Below, piece after piece: positions 1 through 12,337 of a stretch of DNA of 64,000 bases. The notes under the pieces were generated by a model. The model had not been told where the DNA came from. It ran no database searches and saw nothing but the letters and a program-made list of their open reading frames with translations. Position 1 is the first letter of the stretch; every line of letters begins with the position of its first letter. The DNA lies in the NCBI RefSeq assembly GCF_004022265.1, contig NZ_SAVB01000014.1, positions 61,590 to 125,589 on the forward strand, in the 5' to 3' direction. The DNA comes from Paenirhodobacter ferrireducens (GTDB lineage: Bacteria > Pseudomonadota > Alphaproteobacteria > Rhodobacterales > Rhodobacteraceae). A program made the translations under genes and the position numbers.

Positions 1-4
1 CCCC

Positions 5-1537
<1,533 letters not shown>

Positions 1538-1547
1538 GGGGCGCGGA

Positions 1548-1991
1548 ATGGGGCGCGCGGCCGGGCAGTTGCAACGCCTGAGCAGGGTGGCAGTCGCCAT
1601 CCTGACCGGGATTGCGCTTGCCCGGCCCGCCTCCGCCGAGGTGGCGGGGAGCGGCGCGCCGGTTCCAGTGCCTTCCGGCGAGGAGGTGCATTGGATCGAG
1701 ACGATCCGGGATTCGCAGGGGCCCGCCGGGCTGACCTTGCGGTTCCGCTTCCTCGCTCCCGCCATCGGGGGCGGGAGCCCGGTCTCGCAGGAGGCGGCCG
1801 AGGCGGACATGCAGGCCCTGTGTGATGGATTCGCCTTGCCGCGCGTGCCCGAAGTCGGGCCGAGGCCGGCGCAGATCGTCATCAGCCTGTCGGACCGGCT
1901 TGTCCCCTTCGGCGAGACCGATGACGAGGCGGTGCAATATTTCGAGGCCTATTCCATTGAGGATGGGGCCTGCGTTTGGGAGTTGTTCTGA
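1548..1991 (+). CDS. Exported small protein of unknown function (DUF6497-like)
   Basis: A 147-residue product starts at ATG 1548, ten bases after the pccB stop. An N-terminal hydrophobic stretch (about residues 13-30, ending in ARPASA) looks like a Sec signal peptide, so the protein is probably periplasmic. The mature part carries a LRFRFLAP segment and few other recognisable features. From memory, similar proteins (DUF6497) sit beside pccB in other Rhodobacteraceae; I could not check this. The frame is also open upstream, but the upstream codons lie inside pccB and do not look like protein. No enzymatic motif is visible. Confidence 0.65.
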   Translation: MGRAAGQLQRLSRVAVAILTGIALARPASAEVAGSGAPVPVPSGEEVHWIETIRDSQGPAGLTLRFRFLAPAIGGGSPVSQEAAEADMQALCDGFALPRVPEVGPRPAQIVISLSDRLVPFGETDDEAVQYFEAYSIEDGACVWELF

Positions 1992-2253
1992 TGCGTGGCG
2001 GGAGGAGCCGGAAAGCAGGGCAGGGGGCGGGCGCACAGGCGTCGCGCCGGCCGCAGACCTGCGCCGTGGCGCGCGTGCATCAGGCTGATGCGGCGGCGCC
2101 ACATCCGCAGCCGATTGCATCTTGCCACTTCTTCGCTCTGAAATCGCAAGATATTGTGACGGCGGGCCGGAATCATCCGGCTCTTGGCATGATCGGGGAA
2201 AAGGAACCGCGGCATATTGCGTCGCGGCAGCTCCAGCCCCATTGGAGAACAAA

Positions 2254-2373
2254 ATGTCGAAAGCTCTCATCGCTGTTGCTCTGCTCGCCTTCGTCGCCGC
2301 CTGCGCCCCGAAGACCGAGCCGGTCGCTCCGGCCGTCACGACCGAACCGACCTACACCGGCAAGTACAAGTGA
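2254..2373 (+). CDS. Tiny lipoprotein, 39 residues
   Basis: ATG 2254 is preceded by a GGAG ribosome site at about 2244. The product has a short lipoprotein signal: a basic start (MSK), a hydrophobic core and a lipobox-like FVAAC, with Cys17 as the predicted lipidated residue. The tail of about 22 residues is rich in Pro, Thr and Val. A hairpin terminator follows directly at 2380. Together these indicate a real monocistronic gene for an entericidin-sized lipoprotein. Its function is unknown. Confidence 0.6.
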   Translation: MSKALIAVALLAFVAACAPKTEPVAPAVTTEPTYTGKYK

Positions 2374-2379
2374 TCTGAT

Positions 2380-2416
2380 CCGGGGGCGGGGCGTCGCTGC
2401 CGCCCCCGGCCTTTCG
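2380..2416 (+). terminator. Intrinsic terminator-like hairpin
   Basis: A perfect 10-bp stem (CCGGGGGCGG, 2380-2389, with its complement at 2400-2409) closes a 10-nt loop and is followed by CCTTTC. It begins seven bases after the stop of the 39-residue lipoprotein gene. The U tract is short. Confidence 0.55.
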
Positions 2417-2526
2417 TCGGTCGCCCAGGCCCTGCGCCACGGCGACCGGCGGCCCTCCCTCTGCGCATCGCAGTGGTTGCCTTCGGGCGCGCGGACGTGC
2501 GAACTGGTCCGCCAGGAGGGCAGAAC

Positions 2527-2919
2527 ATGCTGAAACATCGCGGATTTCCCGGGCGTTTGCCCGGCACAGACTATCATTTCACGATCCGGCGGGCGAACAA
2601 GGAAGGCCCGACCAAGATCATCCGGCGCGAACGCTACAAGGATCGCGCCCCGGCCGACCGCCGGGCAGATGCCGGCTTCATGGCCGCGCTGTGGAACCAT
2701 TTCGGCGAAGAACCGTTCGAGCGCGGCAATCTCGACGCCGGCCGGCTGAGCTGGCTGATCGGGCGCGAGGTCGTGGCCGCCGCGGAACCGTTCGACCCGG
2801 CCTCTTACGACCAGTTGCTGCAGATCGACGTGAAACGCGCGCAAGCCTCGTTCCCCGAGGTCTTTGCCGATCCCGAGGCGTTCAGCTGGGACGGTGACGA
2901 GGAGGACGACTGGGCATGA
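2527..2919 (+). CDS. Conserved hypothetical protein, 130 residues
   Basis: I chose ATG 2527 because a strong AGGAGGG sits six bases upstream (2514-2520) and the preceding codons do not look like protein. The product is soluble and mixed-charge, with a basic N-terminal third (FTIRRANKEGPTKIIRRERYKDR) and an acidic C-terminus ending DGDEEDDWA. I see no signal peptide, membrane segment or catalytic motif. It lies between pccB and pccA but has its own ribosome site and is flanked by terminators, so it need not be part of propionate metabolism. Confidence 0.55.
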   Translation: MLKHRGFPGRLPGTDYHFTIRRANKEGPTKIIRRERYKDRAPADRRADAGFMAALWNHFGEEPFERGNLDAGRLSWLIGREVVAAAEPFDPASYDQLLQIDVKRAQASFPEVFADPEAFSWDGDEEDDWA

Positions 2920-3271
2920 GCACGCCGATCCCCCCGCGCGATGGGCAGCTTGCCGCCGACCGGTGTTTCGCCGGGCGGAATGGCTTTGCCAAAGCCGGGC
3001 GGGCGGCGCAGTCTGATCCCATGGCCGGAGCCTGGTTCCAGTCGGGCTGCCGGTCTCACGTCCCTACCCCTTCCCTGACGTCGCGGTTCGGCCTCGCGGC
3101 CGGACCGCAGTCGCGTTCCGGTGCCGGTCGGTGCGGTCTTGTCGATCGCGTGATGCGTCGGCGGCGGCTTGCCGATGGCGGGGGGAAGGGGTGCGAATCG
3201 CACTTTTCTTCCCTCGGACTTGCGTTAGGTTCCGTCGCAATAACAACCCCTGACGGAGGCAGTGTTCCGAC
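2920..3271. other. Gene-free stretch before the glycine-zipper lipoprotein
   Basis: These 352 bases hold no convincing gene. An ORF that overlaps the preceding stop (ATGA at 2916) runs through the region but has random composition and then collides out of frame with the lipoprotein at 3272. At 3191-3203 there is a 13-base palindrome, GTGCGAATCGCAC, followed by a T/C-rich run; it could be an operator or a remnant terminator. The promoter of the lipoprotein gene should be near 3210-3250, but no clear -35/-10 pair stands out. Confidence 0.4.
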
Positions 3272-3484
3272 ATGCGCAAATCCCCGATTCTTCTCGCCCT
3301 GCTCGCTGGTGCCGCTCTGGCCGGCTGCATGGAAACCGACGGCCAGCGCGCCCTTGCCGGCGCCGCGGCGGGTGCCGTCGTCGCCGATGCGACCGACAAC
3401 AACGCGATCGCCGGTGCGGCGATCGGCGCGGCCGGCGGCGCGCTGTGCGACGACGTGGGCCTGTGCAACAAGCGCGGCTACTGA
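3272..3484 (+). CDS. Glycine-zipper lipoprotein, 70 residues
   Basis: ATG 3272 follows a CGGAGG ribosome site (3254-3259). The signal peptide MRKSPILLALLAGAALAGC ends in a classic lipobox (LAGC, Cys19). The mature part is alternating Gly/Ala (AGAAAGAVVADAT..AGAAIGAAGGA), the pattern of glycine-zipper outer-membrane-associated proteins, and it ends with two further cysteines (Cys59 and Cys64) that could form a disulfide. A 14-bp terminator hairpin follows. It is probably a small envelope protein; its exact role is unknown. Confidence 0.75.
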   Translation: MRKSPILLALLAGAALAGCMETDGQRALAGAAAGAVVADATDNNAIAGAAIGAAGGALCDDVGLCNKRGY

Positions 3485-3536
3485 GACCGTTCTGACGGCC
3501 CGCCCCGGCGCGGCCGCTCGACGCCATCCGACCTGC

Positions 3537-3568
3537 AATGCCACCGGGGGACAGCCCCCGGTGGCATT
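3537..3568 (+). terminator. Strong hairpin terminator
   Basis: A perfect 14-bp stem (AATGCCACCGGGGG, 3537-3550, with its complement at 3555-3568) has the 4-nt loop ACAG. It sits 53 bases after the lipoprotein stop and 80 bases before pccA. The T tract is weak (TGTGCGTT), so termination may partly depend on hairpin strength. Confidence 0.6.
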
Positions 3569-3648
3569 GTGCGTTCTCGGGGATCACATCACCAATCATG
3601 TTGAGAAGGCGCGGAACGGTATCCCGCGCCTGGAGGGAAGGGACTGAC

Positions 3649-5655
<2,007 letters not shown>

Positions 5656-5770
5656 TGCAACGGCGGTCGCCGCGGAGGAGGGGGGCCGAGTGCCCCGCCG
5701 CCCCGGCGGCCGCCGGCGCATGCATTCCGACCTGCCGCGGGGCCGTAAGGCCCCCGGTGTTCTTTTCGGG

Positions 5771-6265
5771 TCAGTATCCCGTGGTCATGCCGCTGCCGGC
5801 GCCGCGCCGGATCTCCTCGCGCCGGATCGGCATCTTGTCGATCGCGCCGATGATCTCGCGCCCGTTCCAGGGCAGGGGCTTGCGGGCCGCGATGGTGCCG
5901 TCCTTCTCGATCAGCACCAGCGAGAAGCCGCGCGGGCGCAGCTTGCGGCGCAGTGCGCTCATCGGTTCGGGCGTGGTGTCGGTAATGACGACGACGTCGC
6001 GCGCGGCCAGTTCCGGCCAGCGCGCCGCAATCGCGGCCATCTGTTCGGCGAAGGCCGGGTCGGCCGTGCTGTCGGCAAAGACAACGACGGGGCGCTTTTT
6101 CCAGACATACGTGGCAAGATCGGCTTCGGCCCCGGGGACCGGGGCGAAGGCCGGCGCGGCCGCGGGGGTGTCGGCGGTGTCTTCGGCACGGGCCGGGGCC
6201 AGCACCGTCATCAGCGCGAAAGATGCTGCTGCCAAAAGGCACAAGGGTCTGATGCGGGGTCTCAT
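5771..6265 (-). CDS. Exported DUF4174 protein
   Basis: The 164-residue product begins at 6265 with a GAGGAGG ribosome site just upstream on the minus strand. A Sec signal peptide (about residues 8-27, ending in APARA) directs it to the periplasm. The rest matches my memory of DUF4174: a thioredoxin-like fold with the segments RPVVVFADS, DVVVITDT and LVLIEKDGTIAARK, then a helix with AIDKMPIRR. No CxxC redox pair is visible, so it is not an ordinary thioredoxin. It stands alone on the minus strand between pccA and the mutase gene. Confidence 0.75.
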   Translation of the reverse strand: MRPRIRPLCLLAAASFALMTVLAPARAEDTADTPAAAPAFAPVPGAEADLATYVWKKRPVVVFADSTADPAFAEQMAAIAARWPELAARDVVVITDTTPEPMSALRRKLRPRGFSLVLIEKDGTIAARKPLPWNGREIIGAIDKMPIRREEIRRGAGSGMTTGY

Positions 6266-6466
6266 GCGGGGCCTCCTCGGGGCAACTATAGGGGCTTGCC
6301 GGCGTGGGGGCCATGGCCCGGCGCGGGGGGCGAAGGATTTTCCGGCCGCCCGTTGACGGGGCCGGGGTGAGGAGCGTGACCGTGGCGCAAGGCGTCGCCG
6401 CGGCTGCAGGGTTGAAGGGACGCCACCCGGCCCCGGCCGGGCGGTGCTGAGAGAAGGGATCGTTCG

Positions 6467-8596
6467 ATGACGAACAAGAAAGAGGATTGGGCCAAACTTG
6501 CCCAGAAGGAGCTCAAGGACCGGCCGCTCGACAGCCTGACCTGGAACACGCTCGAAGGGATCGAGGTGAAGCCCCTCTATACCGAGGAGGACACCGCAGA
6601 GCTGCCGCATCTGGGCACTCTGCCGGGCTTCTCGCCCTTCACCCGCGGCGTGCGCGCCACGATGTATGCCGGCCGCCCCTGGACGATCCGGCAATATGCG
6701 GGCTTCTCGACCGCCGAGGAGAGCAACGCCTTCTACCGCAAGGCGCTGGCCGCCGGGCAGCAGGGCGTCTCGGTCGCCTTCGACCTCGCGACGCACCGCG
6801 GCTATGACAGCGATCACCCGCGCGTGGTGGGCGACGTCGGCAAGGCCGGTGTGGCGATCGACTCGGTCGAGGACATGAAGATCCTGTTCGACGGCATTCC
6901 GCTCGAAAAGGTCTCGGTCTCGATGACGATGAACGGCGCCGTGATCCCGGTGCTGGCGAACTTCATCGTCACCGGCGAGGAGCAGGGCGTGCCGCGCGAG
7001 AAGCTCTCGGGCACGATCCAGAACGACATCCTCAAGGAGTTCATGGTCCGCAACACCTATATCTATCCGCCCGAACCCTCGATGCGGATCATCGCGGACA
7101 TCATCGAATACACCTCGAACGAGATGCCGAAGTTCAACTCGATCTCGATCTCGGGCTACCATATGCAGGAAGCCGGCGCGAACCTGGTGCAGGAGCTTGC
7201 CTTCACCATCGCCGACGGCCGCGAATATGTCCGCACGGCGCTTGCCCGCGGAATGGACGTTGACGCCTTCGCCGGCCGTCTGTCGTTCTTCTTCGCGATC
7301 GGCATGAACTTCTTCATGGAAGTCGCGAAGCTGCGCGCCGCGCGTCTGCTGTGGTCGCGCGTCATGGCCGAGTTCAACCCGAAGAAGCCGGGCTCCTCGA
7401 TGCTGCGCACCCACTGCCAGACCTCGGGCGTGTCGCTGCAGGAGCAGGACCCCTACAACAACGTCGTGCGCACCGCCTACGAGGCGATGGCGGCGGCGCT
7501 TGGCGGCACGCAGTCGCTGCACACCAACGCGCTCGATGAGGCGATCGCCCTGCCGACCGAATTCTCGGCCCGCATCGCGCGCAACACCCAGCTCATCCTG
7601 CAGGAAGAGACCGGCATCACCCATGTCGTCGATCCGCTCGCGGGCAGCTACTACGTCGAAAGCCTGACCGCGCAGCTGGTCGACGAGGCGTGGAAGCTGA
7701 TCGAGGAAGTCGAGGAAATGGGCGGCATGACCAAGGCCGTGGCCTCGGGCATGCCGAAGCTGAAGATTGAGGAATCGGCGGCCAAGCGCCAGGCGATGAT
7801 CGACCGCGGCGAGGAAGTGATCGTCGGCGTGAACAAGTATCGTCTCGCCAAGGAAGAGCCGATCGACATTCTCGACATCGACAACGTCAAGGTCCGCGAG
7901 GCGCAGATCGCGCGGCTGACCAAGATGCGGGCGACGCGGGACGAGGCGGTCTGCCAGGCGGCGCTCGCCGAGATCACCCGGCGCGCCAAGGAAGGCGGCA
8001 ACCTGCTCGAGGCCGCGGTGGATGCGGCGCGGGCACGCGCCTCGGTTGGAGAGATCTCGATGGCGATGGAAGAGGTGTTCGGCCGGCATCGGGCCGAGGT
8101 GAAGACGCTCGCCGGTGTCTATGGCGCGGCCTATGAGGGCGACGCGGGCTTCGAGCAGATCCAGAAGGACGTCGAGACCTTCGCCGAGGAAGAAGGCCGC
8201 CGTCCGCGCATGCTCGTCGTGAAGATGGGGCAGGACGGCCACGACCGCGGCGCCAAGGTGATCGCCACGGCCTTTGCCGACATCGGCTTCGACGTCGACG
8301 TCGGGCCGCTGTTCCAGACCCCGGAAGAGGCGGCGCAGGACGCGATCGACAACGACGTGCATGTCGTCGGCATCTCGTCGCAGGCCGCGGGCCACAAGAC
8401 GCTGGCGCCGAAGCTGATCGAGGCGCTGAAGGAAAAGGGCGCGGGCGACATCATCGTGATCTGCGGCGGCGTGATTCCGCAGCAGGACTATGATTTCCTC
8501 AAGGCCGCCGGCGTGAAGGCGATCTTCGGGCCCGGCACCAACATCCCGGCCGCGGCACGCGAGATCCTCGACATCATCCGCTCCACCCGTACCTGA
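6467..8596 (+). CDS. scpA: Methylmalonyl-CoA mutase, single-chain
   Basis: This 709-residue adenosylcobalamin enzyme isomerises (R)-methylmalonyl-CoA to succinyl-CoA and completes propionyl-CoA assimilation after PccAB. The N-terminal two thirds form the substrate-binding barrel (segments such as [14 protein letters not shown] and [16 protein letters not shown]). The C-terminal third is the B12 domain with the base-off motif GQDGHDRG, where His592 should be the lower cobalt ligand. The length is that of family homodimers (about 710). Methylmalonyl-CoA epimerase is not in this window. A perfect hairpin terminator follows. Confidence 0.96.
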   Translation: MTNKKEDWAKLAQKELKDRPLDSLTWNTLEGIEVKPLYTEEDTAELPHLGTLPGFSPFTRGVRATMYAGRPWTIRQYAGFSTAEESNAFYRKALAAGQQGVSVAFDLATHRGYDSDHPRVVGDVGKAGVAIDSVEDMKILFDGIPLEKVSVSMTMNGAVIPVLANFIVTGEEQGVPREKLSGTIQNDILKEFMVRNTYIYPPEPSMRIIADIIEYTSNEMPKFNSISISGYHMQEAGANLVQELAFTIADGREYVRTALARGMDVDAFAGRLSFFFAIGMNFFMEVAKLRAARLLWSRVMAEFNPKKPGSSMLRTHCQTSGVSLQEQDPYNNVVRTAYEAMAAALGGTQSLHTNALDEAIALPTEFSARIARNTQLILQEETGITHVVDPLAGSYYVESLTAQLVDEAWKLIEEVEEMGGMTKAVASGMPKLKIEESAAKRQAMIDRGEEVIVGVNKYRLAKEEPIDILDIDNVKVREAQIARLTKMRATRDEAVCQAALAEITRRAKEGGNLLEAAVDAARARASVGEISMAMEEVFGRHRAEVKTLAGVYGAAYEGDAGFEQIQKDVETFAEEEGRRPRMLVVKMGQDGHDRGAKVIATAFADIGFDVDVGPLFQTPEEAAQDAIDNDVHVVGISSQAAGHKTLAPKLIEALKEKGAGDIIVICGGVIPQQDYDFLKAAGVKAIFGPGTNIPAAAREILDIIRSTRT

Positions 8597-8620
8597 GGGC
8601 GGCACGGCATCCGAAACGAG

Positions 8621-8648
8621 AAGAGGGGGGCGCTGCCCCCCTCTTTGC
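8621..8648 (+). terminator. Hairpin terminator after the mutase gene
   Basis: A perfect 11-bp stem (AAGAGGGGGGC, 8621-8631, with its complement at 8635-8645) has the loop GCT and is followed by TGCTTT. The GGGGGCGCTGCCCCC core also occurs in several copies of the dispersed intergenic repeat, so this hairpin and the repeat at 8661-8692 may form one element. Confidence 0.65.
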
Positions 8649-8660
8649 TTTCAGCAAATT

Positions 8661-8692
8661 CACCCCCCGGGATATTTCGGGCGATTGGAAGC
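8661..8692 (+). repeat. Dispersed intergenic repeat, copy A
   Basis: The core reads CACCCCCCGGGATATTTCGG and continues GCGATTGGAAG. It matches copy E (54920-54952, reverse strand) almost base for base and the other four copies in the GGRRTATTT core. It lies in the gap between the convergent mutase and nhaA genes. Confidence 0.55.
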
Positions 8693-8726
8693 GGGACGGG
8701 CGCGTGCGCCCCGTCCCGGGTGCGCC

Positions 8727-9917
8727 TCAGGCGTCCTCTTCCTCGTCCGCGGCATTGGGATCGGTCCTTGCGAGGCGCAGCACCGCATAGCCGAGCACCG
8801 CCGAGATCAGCGAGCCCGCAAGCACCCCCATCCGCACCGCGTTCATCTTGTCGTCGGTCTCGAAGTTCAGCGAGCCGATGAAGAGCGACATGGTGAAACC
8901 GATGCCGGCGAGGCAGGCGATGCCGTAGAGCTGCACCCAGGAGGTGGCGGCGGGCAGGCGGGCGACGCCAAGTTTCACCATCGCCCAGGTCGCGCCGAAG
9001 ACGCCGAGCTGCTTGCCGAGCACGAGGCCGAGCGCGATGCCGAGCGGCAGCGGCTGGAACAGATCGCCGATGCCCATGCCCGAGAGGTTCACCCCGGCAT
9101 TCGCATAGGCGAAGATCGGCACGATCAGGAACATCACGTAAGGGTGCAGCGCATGTTCGAGCGAATGCGCGGGCGATTTGCCGTAGCGGTCCTTGAGCGG
9201 GATGAAGAAGGCGGTGACGACGCCCGCGAGCGTCGCGTGCACGCCCGATTTCAGCACCAGCACCCAGAGCACCGCACCGAGCAGCAGCGTCGGCGCCAGG
9301 CGGTGACCACCGGTCAGGTTGCGCAGCAGCATCAGCGCGAGCGGGATCAGCGCAAGCAGCAGGTAATGCGTCTTCAGATGTTCGGTGTAGAAGATCGCGA
9401 TGACGAGGATCGCGCCGAGGTCGTCGAGGATGGCGAGGGTGAGCAGGAAGATCTTCAGCCCCGCCGGCACCCGGGTGCCAAGGAGCGCGACGACGCCCAC
9501 GGCAAAGGCGATGTCGGTCGCGGTCGGGATTGCCCAGGCCTTGGCATTGGCCGCATCGCTCCAGTTGAAGGCGAGGAAGATCAGCGCCGGGGCGAGCATG
9601 CCGCCAAGCGCCGCCACCCCGGGCAGCACCACATTCGCGGGTTTCTTCAGCCGGCCCTCGACGACCTCGCGTTTGAGTTCGAGCCCGACCAGCAGGAAGA
9701 ACACCGCCATCAGACCGTCGTTGATCCACAGGATCAGCGGCTTGGACAGGCCGTCATCGCCCAGAAGGACGGAGAACTTCGTATCCAGCACATTGGTGTA
9801 GAGCGTCGACAGGCTCGAATTCGCGGTCAGGAAGGCGAGCACCGTCGCCAGCATCAGGACAATCCCGCCTGCCGCCTCGTGCTGAAAAAGTTTCTCGATA
9901 CGAAGTAGCGCCTTCAT
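8727..9917 (-). CDS. nhaA: Na+/H+ antiporter NhaA
   Basis: The 396-residue inner-membrane protein has about eleven or twelve hydrophobic segments and exchanges external protons for internal sodium. Diagnostic motifs are WINDGLMAVFFLLVGLE, TDIAFAVGVVALLG (essential Asp) and AILDDLGAILVIA (the paired Asp of the transport site). The C-terminus ends in an acidic tail (ADEEEDA). The ORF is open further upstream, but the MKALLRIEKLFQHEAAGG start at 9917 matches the family and has a GAGGGGA ribosome site. It is divergent from the DjlA-like gene across 272 bases. Confidence 0.95.
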   Translation of the reverse strand: MKALLRIEKLFQHEAAGGIVLMLATVLAFLTANSSLSTLYTNVLDTKFSVLLGDDGLSKPLILWINDGLMAVFFLLVGLELKREVVEGRLKKPANVVLPGVAALGGMLAPALIFLAFNWSDAANAKAWAIPTATDIAFAVGVVALLGTRVPAGLKIFLLTLAILDDLGAILVIAIFYTEHLKTHYLLLALIPLALMLLRNLTGGHRLAPTLLLGAVLWVLVLKSGVHATLAGVVTAFFIPLKDRYGKSPAHSLEHALHPYVMFLIVPIFAYANAGVNLSGMGIGDLFQPLPLGIALGLVLGKQLGVFGATWAMVKLGVARLPAATSWVQLYGIACLAGIGFTMSLFIGSLNFETDDKMNAVRMGVLAGSLISAVLGYAVLRLARTDPNAADEEEDA

Positions 9918-10189
9918 CCTGTCCCCTCGGTCGTTTTTGGAATAGTCCCCCCGCAAATGGGCGTGAAAGGGGTCGGATTTCAACCCTGTGATGGCGAAAA
10001 CCGGCTTTGGACATCGGAAAAAGCGGGATTGCACAGCCGGCAGGCAACGGGCAGTGTCGCGCCGGAACAGGAGCCGCGGCGATCCGCGCCGCGCCGCTCT
10101 GCTCCCGCGCCGGCGGCAGGCGGCCGATTTCCGGGGCGGGCGGATGCGGAGCGGGTGCATTGGCGCGGCGGAACGGGTAGGATCGGGCC

Positions 10190-10900
10190 ATGGACAAGCC
10201 GCTTTCCCTCTGGGGCCGCATCGCAGCGGCGGTCAGCGCCCTCACGCGGGGCGAGGGGCTGTCATCTGTCTTCGATCAGCTGCGCAGCCCGCCCGAGCGC
10301 TCAGTCGCCTTCACCATCGCGGTGATCGCGCTCGGTGCGAAGATGGCGAAGGCCGACGGGCAGGTGACGCGCGACGAGGTCGCGGCCTTCCGGCGCATCT
10401 TCCAGATCCCGCCGGGCGAGGAGGCGAATGCGGCGCGGGTCTTCGACATGGCGCGCACCGATGTCGCGGGCTTCGATGCCTATGCGCGCAAGATCGCGGC
10501 GATGTTCGGGCCGGGCAATCCGGTGCTGAAGGACCTGCTCGAGGGGCTGTTTGCCATCGCCATGGCCGACGGCAGCTATCACGAGGGCGAGGACGCCTTC
10601 CTGCAGGAGGTGGCGCGGATCTTCGGGCTCGAGGACTGCTGCTTTGCCGCGTTGCGCGCTGCTTTCGTGCCCGATGCCGAGCCCGACCCCTGGACCGTGC
10701 TCGAACTGCCGCCCGGCACGCCGCTGCCCGAGGTGCGGGCGCGCTGGCGCGATCTGGTGCGCGAGGCCCATCCCGACCGTGCCATCGCGCGCGGCCTGCC
10801 AGAGGAGGCGGTGCGGCTGGCCGAGGCGCGGGTGGTGGCGCTGAACCGCGCCTGGGACGATCTGCAGGCAAGGGGCAGGGATGCGGATCGCCACCTATAA
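10190..10900 (+). CDS. TerB/J-domain protein, DjlA-like
   Basis: The 236-residue protein has an N-terminal TerB-like helical domain (about residues 35-155, with AKADGQVTRDEV and AMADGSYHEGEDAFL, the repeated acidic Asp-Gly motif). It ends in a C-terminal J domain that carries a HPDRA motif at about 203 and probably stimulates DnaK ATPase. E. coli DjlA has an N-terminal membrane anchor; none is obvious here, so this may be a soluble version. The gene overlaps the next by 20 bases. A TAGGAT box six bases before the ATG resembles a -10 element. Confidence 0.8.
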   Translation: MDKPLSLWGRIAAAVSALTRGEGLSSVFDQLRSPPERSVAFTIAVIALGAKMAKADGQVTRDEVAAFRRIFQIPPGEEANAARVFDMARTDVAGFDAYARKIAAMFGPGNPVLKDLLEGLFAIAMADGSYHEGEDAFLQEVARIFGLEDCCFAALRAAFVPDAEPDPWTVLELPPGTPLPEVRARWRDLVREAHPDRAIARGLPEEAVRLAEARVVALNRAWDDLQARGRDADRHL

Positions 10901-11897
10901 CGTCGAGTGGTTCACCAATCTCTTCGACCGACGCGGCCGGTTGCTCGACGACGATCAGTGGTCGTCGCGCTACAACGTGACGCGGGCGCAGCAGCTCGGC
11001 GGGCTTGGCATCGTCTTCACCGCGATCAATGCCGATGCGGTGCTGATCGTCGAGGCGCCCGACGACAATTCCCGGCGCAAGACGGTGCCGATGCTGGAAA
11101 GCTTTGCCGCCTATTTCAACCTGCGCCAGCGTCGCGCGCTGATCGGCTTCTCTAACGAGACGCAGCAGCAAATCGCGCTGCTCTATGACCCCGATGCGGT
11201 GAGCGCCGTCTTCGATCCGCAGGAGGGCACCGAGGACTGCCCGCGCTTCGACCGCAGCCTGAAGATCGACCTCGACATCGACGACACGCTCGACACCGTG
11301 ACCTTCTCGAAGCCGCCGCTCGAGGTGGCGCTGACCACCAGGGCGGGCAAGACGGTGCGGCTGATCGGCGTGCACATCAAGTCGAAGGCGCCGCATGGCG
11401 AGGTCGATCCGACCTCCGAGGTGCGGATCGCGATCGAGAACCGTCGCAAGCAGCTGGCCCAGTGCATCTGGTTGCGCCGGCGCATCGACGCGCATCTCGA
11501 TGCGGGCGACAGCCTGATCGTGCTTGGCGATTTCAACGACGGGCCGGGGCTTGACGAATACGAGCAGCTGTTCGGCCGTTCGGGGCTCGAGATCGCGGTG
11601 GGCGAGGGGAGCCCGCCCGAGCGGCGGATGCGCGATCCGCATGCGCGGCTGCGCCATGGTGGCCATTCGCTCGCCGCGCAGCCCGCCTCGGCGCGGTTCT
11701 GGCTGCCCGAGGCGCATCAGTATTTCTCGGCGATGCTCGACTATGTGCTGCTGTCGCCCGACCTGTGTGCCGACGATCCGGCCTGGCGGATCTGGCACCC
11801 GTTCGACGACCCGGTCTGCTATCGCACGCCAGAGTTGCGCGAAGCCTTGCTGCAGGCGTCGGATCATTTCCCGGTGACGGTGGACATTCCGATCTGA
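10881..11897 (+). CDS. Endonuclease/exonuclease/phosphatase-family hydrolase
   Basis: The 338-residue protein has the EEP fold. The start MRIATYNVEWFTN gives the metal-site Asn. LIVEAPD replaces the usual E-acid strand, LIGVHIKSKAP is the His segment, LGDFNDGP is the catalytic Asp-x-Asn, and SDHFPV is the terminal Asp-His. There is no signal peptide. The substrate cannot be told from sequence; DNA, lipid phosphates and sugar phosphates are all found in this superfamily. The start overlaps the upstream J-domain gene by 20 bases, which suggests translational coupling. Confidence 0.82.
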   Translation: MRIATYNVEWFTNLFDRRGRLLDDDQWSSRYNVTRAQQLGGLGIVFTAINADAVLIVEAPDDNSRRKTVPMLESFAAYFNLRQRRALIGFSNETQQQIALLYDPDAVSAVFDPQEGTEDCPRFDRSLKIDLDIDDTLDTVTFSKPPLEVALTTRAGKTVRLIGVHIKSKAPHGEVDPTSEVRIAIENRRKQLAQCIWLRRRIDAHLDAGDSLIVLGDFNDGPGLDEYEQLFGRSGLEIAVGEGSPPERRMRDPHARLRHGGHSLAAQPASARFWLPEAHQYFSAMLDYVLLSPDLCADDPAWRIWHPFDDPVCYRTPELREALLQASDHFPVTVDIPI

Positions 11898-11914
11898 GCC
11901 CCCATATCGGGGGC

Positions 11915-12337
11915 ATGAACCGGATTGCTCTCATCGCCCTTCTGGGCAGCCTTACCCTGACCCCGGCGCTGGCCGAGGAGGCGCCCGCCGGGCCCGGAGC
12001 CGAGCCTCCGGCCTCCGAGGAGGAGGCACCGGGCCTGATCGAGCAGGGCGCGCGGCTGTTCCTGCGCGGGCTGATCGAGGAGATCGGGCCGCAGGTCGAC
12101 GAGATGACCGCAGGGATCGAGGAGGCGGCGCGCAAGCTGGGTCCCGAGCTCGAGCGGCTGATGGCACTGGTCGATGACGTGAAGAATTACGAGCCGCCCG
12201 AGCGGCTGCCGAACGGTGACATCGTGATCCGCCGCAAGGCCGGTGCGCCGCCGCCCCCGCCGCTGCCGGAGGGCAAGGATGCGGCGCCCGACACGGATGT
12301 CCCCGCCGTGCCGGAAGGGCCGCAGATCGACTTGTGA
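11915..12337 (+). CDS. Secreted coiled-coil-like protein (often mislabelled AAA+ ATPase)
   Basis: The 140-residue product begins with a clear signal peptide (MNRIALIALLGSLTLTPALA). The mature part is acidic and amphipathic: a Glu/Pro-rich linker, a helical stretch around RLFLRGLIEEIGPQVDEM, then LPNGDIVIRRK and a Pro-rich end. I recall relatives in Rhodobacteraceae carrying the automatic label AAA+ family ATPase, but there is no Walker motif, so that label is unjustified. The start codon directly abuts a small hairpin (11898-11914). The stop TGA adjoins the stop of ppx on the other strand. Confidence 0.7.
   Translation: MNRIALIALLGSLTLTPALAEEAPAGPGAEPPASEEEAPGLIEQGARLFLRGLIEEIGPQVDEMTAGIEEAARKLGPELERLMALVDDVKNYEPPERLPNGDIVIRRKAGAPPPPPLPEGKDAAPDTDVPAVPEGPQIDL

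Noticed and set aside
2916..3647. ORF starting in an ATGA overlap with the 130-residue hypothetical gene
   Set aside because: Composition is random-like and it runs out of frame through the glycine-zipper lipoprotein and the terminator before pccA.
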